A stretch of DNA of 64,000 nucleotides from Chiua virens (lineage: Eukaryota > Basidiomycota > Agaricomycetes > Boletales > Boletaceae). Position 1 is the stretch's first letter; the number at the start of each line of letters is the position of its first letter. The notes beneath the pieces were generated by a model. It searched no databases. It was not told the origin of the DNA and saw nothing but the letters and a program-made list of their open reading frames with translations. A program made the position numbers and the translations under genes. The stretch is taken from positions 3,162,001 to 3,226,000 of the forward strand of contig JAHNUO010000001.1 in assembly GCA_019787685.1 (NCBI GenBank), written 5' to 3'. Below are positions 11,101 through 22,430 of this stretch, in pieces.

Positions 11101-12349
11101 GACGAGTGACATACTTGTTGAGCGTCGTTATGTGCCGAATTCCAGTCTTGCAACCGGGTGCGTATAAGCGCACGATTTGCCAGAGCATAATGGTTACTGG
11201 ATGATGATGATGATAAACGCCCTATTTCTTCCGTGATAGCAATCTCAGCGTTCATCCACTGGTCTTGCATCCATAAATCGTATACTGGACGACTGAGATG
11301 CAACAGTGCTACCTGAGGATGGCGAAGTCAAACAACCACGAATAACAATAGACAAGAATGACACCAACTGTCAAGTTGCTAGCAGAGGTGAGACGGTAGG
11401 ATTCGGGAAGAACGTTCTGGAGATTCCAAACAACAAGTTTCTTGCTATGCCGACCGCCGCTCACAAGCCAATTGTCATCAGATGAGAGAGCGATTGATTG
11501 CACTGATCCAGATTGCGTAACAACAGGACCGAGCTGTAACTGGGTAGCAGTGTCCCAAAATGAAATAGAAGAATCGGCAGAGGCTACAATAAACTTTCCG
11601 CTGTTTGAGAGGACAATCGACGCGGGAATGCAATTACTGTGAATTGGCCATTTGGACAACAAGGACCCAGTGGAGGCGTCAAAACACTGGATGTTGCCAT
11701 CTTGCGATACAACAAAGAGTTGCCGGTCATCACTGGACCAAGCGAGTGGGACAGTCGGCTCATTACCGCCCGAGCTGAGTTGTACTGGGATGTTGAGAAG
11801 CATACGACCATTTTGGATATCATGGATACGAACAGAATGTTGAGAGTAAGGAGAAGTAGCAACACGACTGCCATCGGTGGAGAACTTGAGGGTTACCAAA
11901 GCGACGCAAGAAGGTTGTAAAGGACCGACCAAGAGCTGGCCAGACGCTATATCCCAGAGAGTCGCCGCACCATCGTACGAAGCCGTGCCAACAGCCCTCG
12001 AGTCGGGTGAGACATCGACGGCCACAACCCAGTGAGAATGACCTTTGAATTCGACCACTTTTTTCTGCGTCATTGCGTCCCACACTGTAACCAACCCACT
12101 CTTCGCACCGCACACAATATACCTGCCGTCCTTGGATACAGCAAGGGCAAGGATCTCACCTCCACACGATGCAGCCCCAACACTCCCACCATCTTGGACC
12201 TCCCAATATCGAAGCATTCCTTCGTCTCCGCCACCTATAATTCGTCGTTCATCCTGCAAAAAAGCGACGGTGTTTATGGGGCTTAGGCCATCAATTTCGA
12301 TGACCTTGTGGCTGCCTTGTGGAGATGAGCATTGCTGCTGCTGATCCAT
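8188..12349 (-). CDS. WD40-TPR-HET domain protein (heterokaryon-incompatibility type), two frame breaks
   Basis: Nine exons on the minus strand: 12349-11369, 11312-11115, 11058-10909, 10861-10760, 10708-10577, 10524-10356, 10305-10106, 10058-9914 and 9864-8188. Introns are 47-56 nt, and the fourth is GC-AG. Residues about 1-325 are WD40 repeats (for example SKDGRYIVCGAKSGLVTVWD and GHSHWVVAVDVSPDSRAVG). About 330-680 are TPR-like helices (HYALANRALIRTRLQDWNSA; DEAIEKYSVALSLNPLNAQG). From about 720 is a HET domain: YVMFSHTWEGKEPSF, KLRKFCEMVRDNGY and WAWSDTCCI, then MYQWYEKSAVT and TRAWTLLELLA. Two single-base breaks occur (about 9431-9436 and 8944-8950). With one base restored at each, the exons total 3756 nt, about 1251 residues. 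HET proteins trigger cell death after fusion of unlike strains; WD40 and TPR regions usually bind partners. Whether the WD40 exon and the rest form one transcript rests on the in-frame splice only. Confidence 0.8.
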
Positions 12350-14998
12350 CTAACAGTTTGCACGTACCGTTGGCCGTCGACATGCGAACCTTCAGCTAAG
12401 CTTCAAGTTTGATGGCAGAATTCGAGACGTGTAACTTGAAGTTAGATGGAAGCGCCAACAGTAATCTGTTGACACAGGTTTGGGCTGTTACCCTATAACG
12501 GTCACCGTTCGACTTGTGAAACCAACCCAGACAAACTGTGACCCCAAACTGGCAGATTCCAAGCCAGATTTTTTGCGACTTCATGCACAATGACGGAACG
12601 GAACGCTAAATGTTTGATCCACTGCTTGTCGGATGTCTTGTTCAACATCATACTTAGCGTTCAGACTCGCCATCGCACACCCAAGTTCACCTGAAATGCG
12701 CCAGAAAAATTGCATGGACACACGCCCTTCTTGCTCTCGGATATATATGCACGTTGTCTCCTGCTCAGGGTGTGCGCGTTGTCTGGAATCAGCATTGGCC
12801 CTTTCCTGCATATGACTGTGAAGTGATCATAACTGATCAGGGTTAATTCGCACCTTACCAGATCAGCCACGATTACAGAGCATCAGCATCGTGATGGGAG
12901 CTGTTCTGAATCCCTAGTGTCAAGTGACAATAGAACTGGATCCAGTAGCCTTTTTCGAGAAGATTTGTGTCCGCGCATGTCTACATAAGCACTATGACAA
13001 CGTGGCGACCAGAGGAATGTCAATCTAGTCCCCGAAGTCACTACTTGGACTTCCCGGCTCCTACCATCAGCATCATGCCAGGATGAGGTCTTTGAAAGTG
13101 AGGATTTTCGTCCACGGCTGTTCACATTCAAGTTCCCGGATACTGCAAAGCACTCAGATGTGGGATTGAAAGATTGTTCCATTGGGGATGAGATTTGTTA
13201 CTGCGATACAATCACCGCAGTGCAGTATTTTGCCCACAAAGATTTATCTCTTTGGCAGAGTCTTTGGCATTTCCATCCATTGCTGGGGTTGAAACGTTGA
13301 TGTCCGTATTGCTATTTCAATGATGATGATTCTGACTCAGAGGCGGACCGCAGCTAGCTGAATACAGAAAGTGAGATACATAACAACGCCAATGATCACG
13401 TCTGCCAGGTGACTGATCCATCGTCCATCGGGACCTCACAAATACTGCAGCGCCTCATGGTAGTCGCTATTGTTACCTGCATCTGGACCGCTCTCTTTGC
13501 CTGGCTGGGACAGTCTTTGTATATCCTATTCTCCACAAGCATGGCCTTTTGTTTATCTGTGAGCTAACAGTCATCATAGCTGCACCACTGCTCGTCGAAT
13601 TTTATCTATATCGTGTTTTCCGTCCCACTTTGCTCACTCGTGACTGCAACACGCTCCTTGCCAACCTAAACGCCCCAGAATTTGCCACAGATGGTCTCAC
13701 ACAAGACGCTGGCATAGACCTGATGATGAGCGGAGCGTAGAGCAACCGACACCAATAAACAAAGCGGAGAGGCAGAGTTGATGTTGAATTCATCTGGTGT
13801 GGACCAGTTGGTATGTTTTTGAACCAAACTCCACACTGTATGGATACTTATTTTTGGTTGCATGTAGTGCGTCTGGAAGACGACGTAGGTGTCAACGTTT
13901 CCAGACTTCCGCAGACACCAATTTGGAATTAATGGAGGGGATTTCTACAACCTAACTTTGTGGAGTGTCTGCTTTTCGTCAGGGTACGCCTGGCATGTAT
14001 ATGTTTTCCTGTCTAAAGGAAAATGATTATTTGATATACAAGTCAACGTGGAAGTTGCAGTTCGCCTACCACGCAGGCGTGTGGAAGACGACCAAGGTGG
14101 TGAGTCTTTCAAATGCCCAGCAAGTAGAATCGGTCTAGAGGCTTGTCTCCGAGTCGAAAACCTCATTGTCCTGGATCGTCGTCCGCACTTAGTTCAGCCG
14201 CGTCGCACTGACATACTCCAAAGCTAAGTAATATGCAGGATCGACATGCTTAAGGTCAGGCGTAACAACACGGAAGCAAAAACGCACTCTACTTTGGAGG
14301 TTGAGACTTGAAGCTTTGAAGCATCGGAGGTTATACCGCCTATAACCGTATACGAAGTTGGACGAGACTCAGATATGAACAGAAAACCGATCCGATGTTC
14401 GAGGTTTCAACTCTCACCATACGGATCAATTACGACGGGCACGCCGGGTCACTGGCATGAATTGCAAGGCACAGCGTCGCGAGCCTGGTGATGCCGCCCG
14501 GCCAACAAACTGGGGGCACGGCGTGGCGCTGGAGAAGTAGCGAGTAAATTGGTATGTAACTATAAATGTAATAATTGGGCATTTGAGTCAAAATGAACCG
14601 CCGTAATAGTAGCATCTTGATAAGCGACCTCGGAGCCAATGTGAAACTTGCTTTTCACCCCTGACTTCATGATCTTGATGACACGATGGCAAAAGTTTCG
14701 GCCAACTGCAAAAAAAATCTGTCAGTTGGACCAACCTCATCCGGAAGACGAATCATATCGTCATATGACACGGTGCGTCCAGTGGTAGACTTTCACGTCT
14801 GAGTCAGGCTGAAGCCCTGAGATACTTACTACTTACAGCCAACCAAGCGGGGCAAAGTAAAAGCGTCCCTGAGTCTTACCGAAGCCGTGCCTGATCTCAT
14901 AAACAAGTACCCTAATCGCTGAGTGCACCCCTGCGGAAGTCCAGCCGGCAAGATTTTTAAATTCAACGACTCTGCCAGTGGATGTTGAACTTGAAGCC
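12350..14998. other. Long intergenic region, no supported gene
   Basis: This holds the promoter of the WD40-TPR-HET gene on the left and of the FAD oxidase on the right. Around 13450-13740 a plus-strand stretch encodes a possible membrane helix (MVVAIVTCIWTALFAWLGQS) followed in another frame by LLVEFYLYRVFRPTLL. This could be a relic of a membrane-protein gene, but no complete structure can be drawn. Minus frames at 12883-13182 and 13945-14166 have no motif I know. Confidence 0.4.
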
Positions 14999-17573
14999 AT
15001 GTCGGCTCCCTCTTTCCTCTCCTTTGCGTCATTGTATCTTGCTGCGGGAGCTCTCGCTCAAATATTTGAAGACCCGTATACGAGTCAAAGCTACTATGCG
15101 GCCGGTAACTTCTCCTGGCCAAGCGCATCTGCTTGGACCGTTTTAAATGACACGGTCAGCGGTCGACTCCAGGCATTGCGACCATGGGCTGCAGTATGCT
15201 ATACCGACGACCCGCTCTATGATCTGGTCGAGTGTCAAGCCGTCTTGTCAGGTTACACCAATGGTAATGCAGTACGTGTTATCTATTAGGGTCACTTGCT
15301 CGCATTTTGCGACCTTTTTTTGTTTAGCGCGAAAGCACACCTTCGGCACTTCTTTGGGCAAACTGGGAGAGCTGTGGCTACGATAATGGCTGCGCATTAA
15401 ACTATTCCGACCCACAGCCAGTGTCTGGCCGAGCTTGTCACCAGGGCACAACTCCGCCCTATAGCATTGCGATAACAAGTGCAGAGGACGCGAGTGAGGT
15501 TGTTAGATGGGCGTCTGCCAACAATGTGAAGCTGACCATTAAGAATACGGGTAAGCTATCGATTGACGCCTACATGTTTACCTTGTTCGTTCATATCTTG
15601 CCTCTAGGACATGACTTCCTTGGCCGTTCCACTGGGCCATCTTCCCTTCAGGTCTTCACTCATCACCTCAAAGGTGTTACGTACGTTACCGATTTCGTCT
15701 CACAAGGGTCTCCGGCTATACCAGTGCCCGCCCTGACGATCAGCGCCGGAGCGCAATTGGAAGACAGTGAGGATCAAATTTCGTTGATGGCCTGACTGCG
15801 TCCTGCCATACTGACGGGACATCGTCCAGTCTACGTCGTCGCGGAGGCAAATAATGTTTCCGTCGTGTTGGGAGGCTGTCTGACAGTCGGTGCTGGTAAG
15901 TGGCGTGTAACTATTCTTTCTTCCACCTACAGTATGCTCAACATAGATCAGCTGGTGGGTATATCCAAGGTGGAGGTCACAGTGTGTGAGTGTACAACGT
16001 TTTCTTGACATCTTTTCTTACGTTCTCGCATCCGCATCAATTCAGGCTCAGTCCCATCCATGGGCTTGCTGTAAGCTATCGTTTTCAAATTCAGCCAAAC
16101 AACGCTAATGGTATTAGGTCGACCACCTTCTCGAGGTCGAAGTGAGTAGTATAGTCATTCATCTTTACCAGTTCTGATAACTAAAGTTGCTAGATTGTGA
16201 CGGCGGATGGTGTTATCAGGACGATCAATGCAGCTCAAGACCCTGACCTGTTCTGGGCAGTACGTGGCGGAGGAGCTGGAAGCTGGGGAATCATTAGTGC
16301 GTGCCTGCCAAGCCATGATGAATCTGTAAACGATACGCTACCCTTCCAGTATCTATCACTATCGCAACACTGCCTCCAACAACAATAAGTTCTTCGTCGC
16401 TGGTTCTTGAACCAAATGCCACGCAGGACCTTCAAACCCTTGGAGTCAACTTTATAGCCCTCCTAGGAAAGTATCAGAATCTGATTATTGATTCGGGTAT
16501 CACAATCACCGCCGCGTTCATTGGTAGTATATACGCTGTGGTAAGCGTGATCAACCAGCGGAAGTAGCGCGATGCTCACTCGGCGCTGGATAGAGCTTCA
16601 TGTGGCCCGCCGGACACGTCTCTGTATCCACGCTCTATCCACTCTTCGACGAAATACGCGCGCTTTCGTCTAACTACACCGTCGTGTCTAATTTCACACA
16701 AGAATCCATGTATTCGTCTCACAGCATCGCCGTATTAGAAGACATTGGCCCTTCTGCGGATGCTGCCACTTACTACGGTGGTGCTACGGAGCTTTCCTCT
16801 CGCTTCGTACCTCGGTCGGTGCTGGAGACGGCCGAGTCCATCCAACGCGTTGCGGAAGCCATCTGGGAAGGAGTGCAAATTGCTGCCGCCCCAATGGAAG
16901 GTAATCCGCCCGGTGTTTTCAACCCTCAGATCCACGCAGCCCTCATGGGACATATGCCCGTTGGTTTGAAACAACACGTGAATGACACCGCGGCGAATCC
17001 GGCTTTCTACGATGCCGCTTGGCATGTGATGTATCTGGGGTATGTCCTCGTCTATTGGAGGCATATACTCTGACGGGCAACGCCGGTATTGACAGATCGT
17101 GGACCGTCGGCGCGAGTCAGCACACCCAAGAATCCATGATGCAGGCTGTTCGTGGCGCCGTAGGCCCGTTAGCCGCACTTGGTCTAAAGGGCAGCTACCA
17201 AAACGAAGGAAGCGCTTGGGAACCCAATTGGAAGGAAGGCAAGTATACTCTTAACACGAATCACTTATCTACGAATTTGCGTGTCGATTTTTAATTCCCC
17301 TCTCTTTTTCAGCCTTCTTTGGTTACAAATACGACCAGTTATTGCAGATCAAACGGAAATACGATTCTACCAACTGTATGTTCATTCCAGATCGTCTCTT
17401 CGCGTGCTTATCGTCGACGTTGTATGCTAGTCTTTACTACTCACAAGGTTCGTGTGCGAATTTGCAGAGCTTGTATACTAGCGAGCTGACATTCTAAATC
17501 TTAGGGTGTCGGGTTTGATATGGCTTCGGCGTCGTATGCATGCTATCAGGCAGCTCAGCCAAAATCCGAGTAG
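14999..17573 (+). CDS. Secreted FAD-linked oxidase (PCMH / berberine-bridge type)
   Basis: The ATG at 14999 opens a signal peptide (MSAPSFLSFASLYLAAGALA). Exons I can place: 14999-15271, 15328-15550, 15608-15766, 15830-15895, 15952-15985, 16046-16070, 16118-16141, 16194-16296, 16350-16540, 16594-17238 (frame break inside), 17313 to about 17375, and a last exon 17505-17573. The FAD-binding fold shows NTGHDFLGRSTGPSSLQVFT with the His that commonly carries FAD, GGCLTVGA and GGYIQGGGHS, IVTADGVIRTINAAQDPDLF and AVRGGGAGSWGII. The C-terminal half matches the substrate domain, and the tail ends GVGFD...CYQAAQPKSE. Such enzymes oxidise alcohols or sugars extracellularly and release hydrogen peroxide. 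The intron after 17238 is GC-AG. The reading frame changes between 17035 and 17070 with no credible intron, and the junctions between 17375 and 17505 are unresolved. Substrate unknown. Confidence 0.85.
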
Positions 17574-18078
17574 ATAGCACTTAAATATTTGGATTAACTT
17601 ATGTATATGCTATTTGGTTATGGAGACGACGAATGTTTCAAGTTTCATCGATTTCATGGTTTCCCGTTCTCGGTGCGTGATCTATAAGACCGTCTGTTCG
17701 TGTAGGTTTTCCAGTGCCACGAAACCTCGTTGGACTGGTTTCGCTCTTGCATTTTCAACCAGGACCCTTGATGCGCACGATGCACGGTATTTGGACCGGT
17801 TTTTCGTTGACGATCATGATTCCGCGCTTTCTAGTGACAGTAATCTGTGGTGGTGCTCACTGTAAAGGTCAGCGAACACGACGGGAACATGTCTGGATCA
17901 CGAGAAACGTCGACTTGGAAACCCCAACACACAAGATTCATCAGGAAGTATGCAAACCTCAGATGTGACGCGATTTCCTGTCTTTTTGAATTTATATATT
18001 GTATCTGCATGTAAATACAGGCATGGCATGCTGATACCAACATGATGAGGTCATACAGACGGGATAGACGGGCATGAA
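17574..18078. other. No supported gene
   Basis: This is convergent space between the oxidase and the eL33 gene. It likely holds the 3' untranslated regions of both. Open frames here are shadows without motifs. Confidence 0.4.
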
Positions 18079-18722
18079 TCAGATGTTGGATGGATAAAGC
18101 ATCTATGCAATTTTCCGTCGTCAACTGCCGTGCCAAAGAGAGGAAATGGAGACATACGATGCGTACACCCGCACCGAATGCGCGTGGTGGGAGGTTGGAC
18201 GAGAATTTTGACTTGACGACACCAGAGTTGCCGTGTGAGCGTGTCACACGTCTAGAACGGATCGGAAGGAATATGAAATGAGCTCAACGGCAGATGGATC
18301 ACAATCGGAGGGTGCGTACCCCCAGATAACACGAATCTTGGATCCTTGAATTTCCCGTTTGGCTTTGTAGACGTAGGCCACGCGCTGAGATGAAATGGAT
18401 GGATCAGAACGGTGTAAGAGGTGGAGGAGATGCGTGTAAACCTTGCCAAGGTAGAATTGTGCCTCGTTTTTGTTGGAAACGCCCTCTATCTGGACGAGCG
18501 AGGTATTTGGGCTCGAGTTGCGCTTTGCACGCTTGTGCCCAAGGATACGGCCCTTACTGTAAAGTCTGAAAGACACGAGATAGGTCAGCAAAGGTTCTTG
18601 GGCAAAGAGATTGCGGTACATCCGCCAAAGTGGGAGTCGCATCCACCACAAGGCATGCCAATGGATGCTGGTTGCGAGGTTCATTGGCGATGTTAGAGCA
18701 ATACTGACCGTGTTGAACCCAT
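18079..18722 (-). CDS. 60S ribosomal protein eL33 (L35Ae family)
   Basis: Five exons on the minus strand: 18722-18709 (MGSTR start), 18565-18442, 18384-18320, 18251-18158 and 18102-18079. All splice sites are GT-AG and the sum is 321 nt, giving 106 residues, the normal length of the family. The sequence is highly conserved: [95 protein letters not shown]. eL33 is a structural protein of the large ribosomal subunit. The start was chosen because only the 14-nt first exon restores the expected Arg at the splice (CG|A). The gene diverges from the ArgJ gene, with 378 bp between the two start codons. It is intact, which shows that the sequence is error-free here. Confidence 0.95.
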
Positions 18723-19100
18723 TTTTTGTCTTGAGGACGAAAGCTTGGACGTCGTTGACCGTAATGTGGGGACGGAGGAGAGATTTGGGGGATGGGCGTG
18801 ACATGTCACAGAGATGACATTTGTGACACGGTGTCACAGTATAAGAATTTGGACCGTTCAAGGATGTCTGCTTGACCGTCGATGCAGCTAAAGTGAGCTG
18901 CACTCTGCGTCGTTTTTGTGGAGCGTCGTCGAGTAACGGAGCGATGGCAGAAAAACGCGTTGATCCAGTCTGGCTGTCGCTGCTGCGCTGTCGGATGATC
19001 TGGGTGTACACACGCCATATTCGCTGTGTCCTGTAGAGCGGATTTTGCTGTATTGACGTATAAAATCGTTCGCGAGTTCTCGGGTGGAAATGCAGTTGTC
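18723..19100. promoter_or_regulatory. Shared divergent promoter region of eL33 and ArgJ genes
   Basis: Only 378 bp separate the start codon of eL33 (minus) from that of the ornithine acetyltransferase (plus), so both promoters must lie here. The first intron of eL33 (143 nt, 18566-18708) is longer than all others seen and may also carry control elements, as is common in ribosomal protein genes. I did not recognise specific binding sites. Confidence 0.5.
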
Positions 19101-20903
19101 ATGCTCACTCGCATTCTCTCCAGGGCGACGCCCTTGTTCGTTCGTCTTTCTTCGACCTCTACCACCATCACCATCAAACCGACGCCTTCCAAGGATCACC
19201 TTTTTGCACCTGTTCCAGATTCGACACTTCCAAATGGTTACGTTCTCACCGGTATTCATGCTGGTGTCAAAAAATCAAAGCCGGCAAACCCAACCCCACT
19301 TGATCTCGCGGTTGTCTTGTCCACGTCTCCCCATCCCACTTCTGCTGCCGCATGCTTCACCCTAAATGCATTTCGCGCCGCACCTGTCCTGGTGTCCCGT
19401 GAAGTCATTCAAAAATCCGGTGGAAGGGCGCGCGCTATCGTCGTTAACAGTGGTTGTGCAAACGCCGTCACCGGTAGGAAGGGCATGCAGAATGCATGGG
19501 CCATGGCCAAAGCAGGAGACGCCGTCCTCACCTCTCATGGCTTTCCTGCTTCTCAGACGAGCGAAACCCTCGTCATGTCCACCGGTGTCATTGGTGTCCA
19601 CCTCCCCATCTCAAACATCCTCGCCGGCATCGCTACCCAGGAGTCGCCCTCTTCGCCCTCTTACTCCCTCGCATCCACCCCATCTGCCTATGAAGCAGCT
19701 GCCCGTGCTTTCATGACAACTGATACATTTCCGAAGCTCACGGCGCGCACGTTTCAGATCAACGGAAAAACCTATCGCATGGCAGGCATGGACAAGGGGG
19801 CAGGTATGATCCACCCCCAAATGGGTGACCCCTCTTCGGCAGCTGGCCTCGTCCACCCTTCTGCCGTTTCCCCTGCAACCCCGTCCACTCCTCCCCCTCC
19901 TGCAGGTCTCCACGCTACCCTCCTTGGTCTCATCCTTACCGATGCACCTGTTTCTCCAAAAAGCTTGCAATCTGCGCTCTCATATGCCGTAGACCGAAGC
20001 TTCAACTCCATCTCGATCGACGGCGACATGTCCACCAACGACACCATCATTGTCTTGGCAAACGGCGCCGGTCACAATACGAACACATCTAATCCCACCG
20101 AGATCGACGAGTCCACCGATCCTCAAGGATACCTCGAATTCAGAGACAATCTGACCGCCTTTGCAATTGACCTTGCAAAACTCGTTGTTCGGGACGGTGA
20201 AGGTGCCACCAAGTTTGTTGGCGTGTGTGTCGAGGTGGGTTTGCGTATCGCCTTGGGAAACTTGTTGTTTGGAGGCGGTTAATCGATGGCACGATGGATA
20301 TTCCATTTTTCTTATTCCGTCGTCTTATTCTTCTTTTTTGTGATATTCTTCTTTTTTATGCAATTTTCTGTTCGCTGTCTGACCTCTTACGATGATTAGA
20401 ATGCCGCTTCGTATGCAGATGCGCATCGCATCGCATCGACCATTAGCACCTCGGCACTTGTAAAGACCGCCCTCTATGGTGAGGACGCAAAGTAAGTCAT
20501 TTGCAACGCAAGCGCAATGCAATACACCTGACGCTGTCACACTTAGCTGGGGTCGCATTCTCTCCTCGACGGGCTCTACTCCGCTCAGCACTCCCCTTGA
20601 CCCACTCCTCGTTAGCGTCTCGTTCGTTCCGTCGCCTACCTCCTCCAACCCTACTCCCCTCATCCTCCTCAAGAACGGCGAGCCCGTTGGTGTTGACGAG
20701 GCGCGGGCCAGCGAGATACTAGGGGAAGAAGACTTTGAAATCAAAGTCGATCTCGGAGGACAGGGGGTTGGAGGCACGGAGGAGGCGCGATATTGGACAT
20801 GCGATTTTAGCTATGTGAGTGTTCTGAGGTTAGAATCACGGATATGGGGACGCTGATTCTCGTGTAGGAATATGTCAAGATTAATGGTGATTATCGCACC
20901 TGA
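19101..20903 (+). CDS. ARG7: Arginine biosynthesis bifunctional protein ArgJ, mitochondrial
   Basis: Four exons (19101-20234, 20400-20491, 20547-20814, 20868-20903) total 1530 nt, 509 residues, with every splice phase consistent. The protein transfers acetyl groups from N-acetylornithine to glutamate and can make N-acetylglutamate, closing the arginine acetyl cycle in mitochondria. The N-terminus [20 protein letters not shown] looks like a mitochondrial presequence. Conserved blocks: [88 protein letters not shown], and the C-terminus [12 protein letters not shown]. The Thr in HATLLG should be the nucleophile where the precursor cuts itself into two chains. A Pro/Ser-rich insert of about 30 residues sits between MIHPQM and that Thr. 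The gene is intact. Confidence 0.95.
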
Positions 20904-21473
20904 TGAGACATTCAGTCATATCTTATGGGCCTGAGTACTTGTCTTCGGAGGGTGTGCTGCACGGAAAGATATGTATTGGATACAGTTCATCCAAGTTCTG
21001 TTTTTACTTGACCGGGGTCATTTGCATTCCCTGACTAGTAGGCTCACACCCCTTCACCTAACTATGGATCCTAAGAATAGACATCCAACTCTGACTCTGC
21101 TTGAGCGGCAAGGTATTGTAAGGCTGGGTTCTCTGTCATCTTGAGCATTGGCCAAAAGGAAAGGGTAAAATAATAGGAACGACAATAAAAAATGCATACA
21201 ATATGACAGTCAGCTAACGTTACAGTTGTTCACTCATATAAATCCACCAACGCATCGATACTCTTATATCGCGCCAATATCGCGCGCGCGACATGCACAA
21301 GGACTTTCTACCCGAGTGCTTGTAATGGATGATAACAATTGTAAGGAACAATTTTTCGTACAATCTGATTCTGTTCTAACCCACTGTCAGGTCTTTCACA
21401 GTACTGCGGACGATACCCTCAACATTCTTCCAGAGCCAAACATTCTCCTTGAAGCCCACTGACGATCGCACCA
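20904..21473. other. No supported gene
   Basis: This is the 3' flank of the ArgJ gene. It contains a short CG-alternating patch near 21273-21292 and no open frame with a recognisable motif. Confidence 0.4.
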
Positions 21474-22230
21474 TGGTCAGCTTCATCGTTTCCAAGTTGT
21501 TCACACCCATCACAAAGAGTGTCGTCGTGGTCGCTAGACCTGATGTAGTGAATACGGATGATGAGGAGCAGCCTCGAGGTCGTCAAAATGTACGACGCGC
21601 GCTATCTAGACAGCCAGATCCACAACACCACCATTCAATCGCACACGCGGTGCCTCGCTTACGAACGGGCAGCCGCTCTAGTCTCCTAAACCGCCACTCT
21701 CTGACACAGAGCTGCAGGACCCCATTGACGACCCGAGGATTGGAGGACGTTTCCGTTACAGGTGGTAACTCGAGAAACCACAACTGTCCTCACAGCGACC
21801 ACTATTACGCCCTATATGAGGAAATTTTTTGACGTTTCATGGAGCGATTCTATCGTATCGAGCCCGAGGTTTACAAGCGTCTGCATGACCTTCAAGGGTC
21901 TGCCATCCCGACGGCATGCTTCCAAAATGGAGGGACGGCCCATTCGACCGCCAGCGCTCGTCCTCAAACATGTACCCTCTGTCAGCCTTGGACACATTCC
22001 CGCATCACTCACGCCCGAGCTCTTTGAGCAAGTCGTTTCGACCCTTGAGCGCTTCCCTTCGCGCGGCGTCGTCCACTTTGATGTTACACTCGTTTCGCGC
22101 CTCCGAAGAGAGCGCTCATGATCAAGCTTGGCCCATGCGTTCCCTTTTCGTGAGGATTTTGAGACGCCGCTAGCGAATGGGCGAAAAGAGGACAGGAAAA
22201 CTAAATCCCTTACGACTCCAGGATTGACAT
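21474..22230 (+). pseudogene. Protein-kinase-like gene, frame-broken
   Basis: Pieces of a kinase-like fold occur in order on the plus strand. VVKMYDARYLDSQ (about 21574-21615) resembles the strand with the ATP-binding Lys. YKRLHDLQGSAIP follows at about 21870-21910. ALVLKHVPSVSLGHIPASLT, at about 21955, fits the hinge. ELFEQVVSTLERF comes next, and VVHFDV (about 22065) stands where HxD is expected. Further on, RALMIKLG (about 22100-22125) lies where DFG should be. The pieces are in at least two frames, with a stop after AYERAAALVS. The family resembles fungal small kinase-like proteins of the APH/FunK type. The broken frames and the KLG in place of DFG suggest a dead copy or a pseudokinase with sequence errors; I cannot decide which. 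Confidence 0.5.
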
Positions 22231-22430
22231 ACGATTGACTCATGGAATACATGCTTTCTGATTGTTGTCATTCTGCATCATCCTACTCCCGATGAATCAA
22301 GGTAAGATGAAACAACGCTACGCTATAACTTCTCCACTGTGTTCAGATCCCTGATTCACAGCGTGACACAGACATCCCGCGCGCTGAAGGATGTAAACTT
22401 CTCTTGAACTTGACTCATGCTGGCATATAA

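Noticed and set aside
11092..11114. A 23-nt intron in the HET gene
   Set aside because: Too short to splice. A 56-nt intron ending at 11059, with a CTGAC branch site, gives a better joined protein.
14775..14835. tRNA-like A box (CAGTGGTAGAC)
   Set aside because: No matching B box or cloverleaf can be formed downstream.
18314..18324. Suspected frame break at the third splice of eL33
   Set aside because: Recounting the run of five C on the plus strand shows the splice (GG|A) restores Gly correctly, so the gene is intact.
18244..19011. A 255-codon minus-strand open frame over the eL33 gene
   Set aside because: It simply reads through the introns and promoter of eL33. The spliced 106-residue model fits the family exactly.
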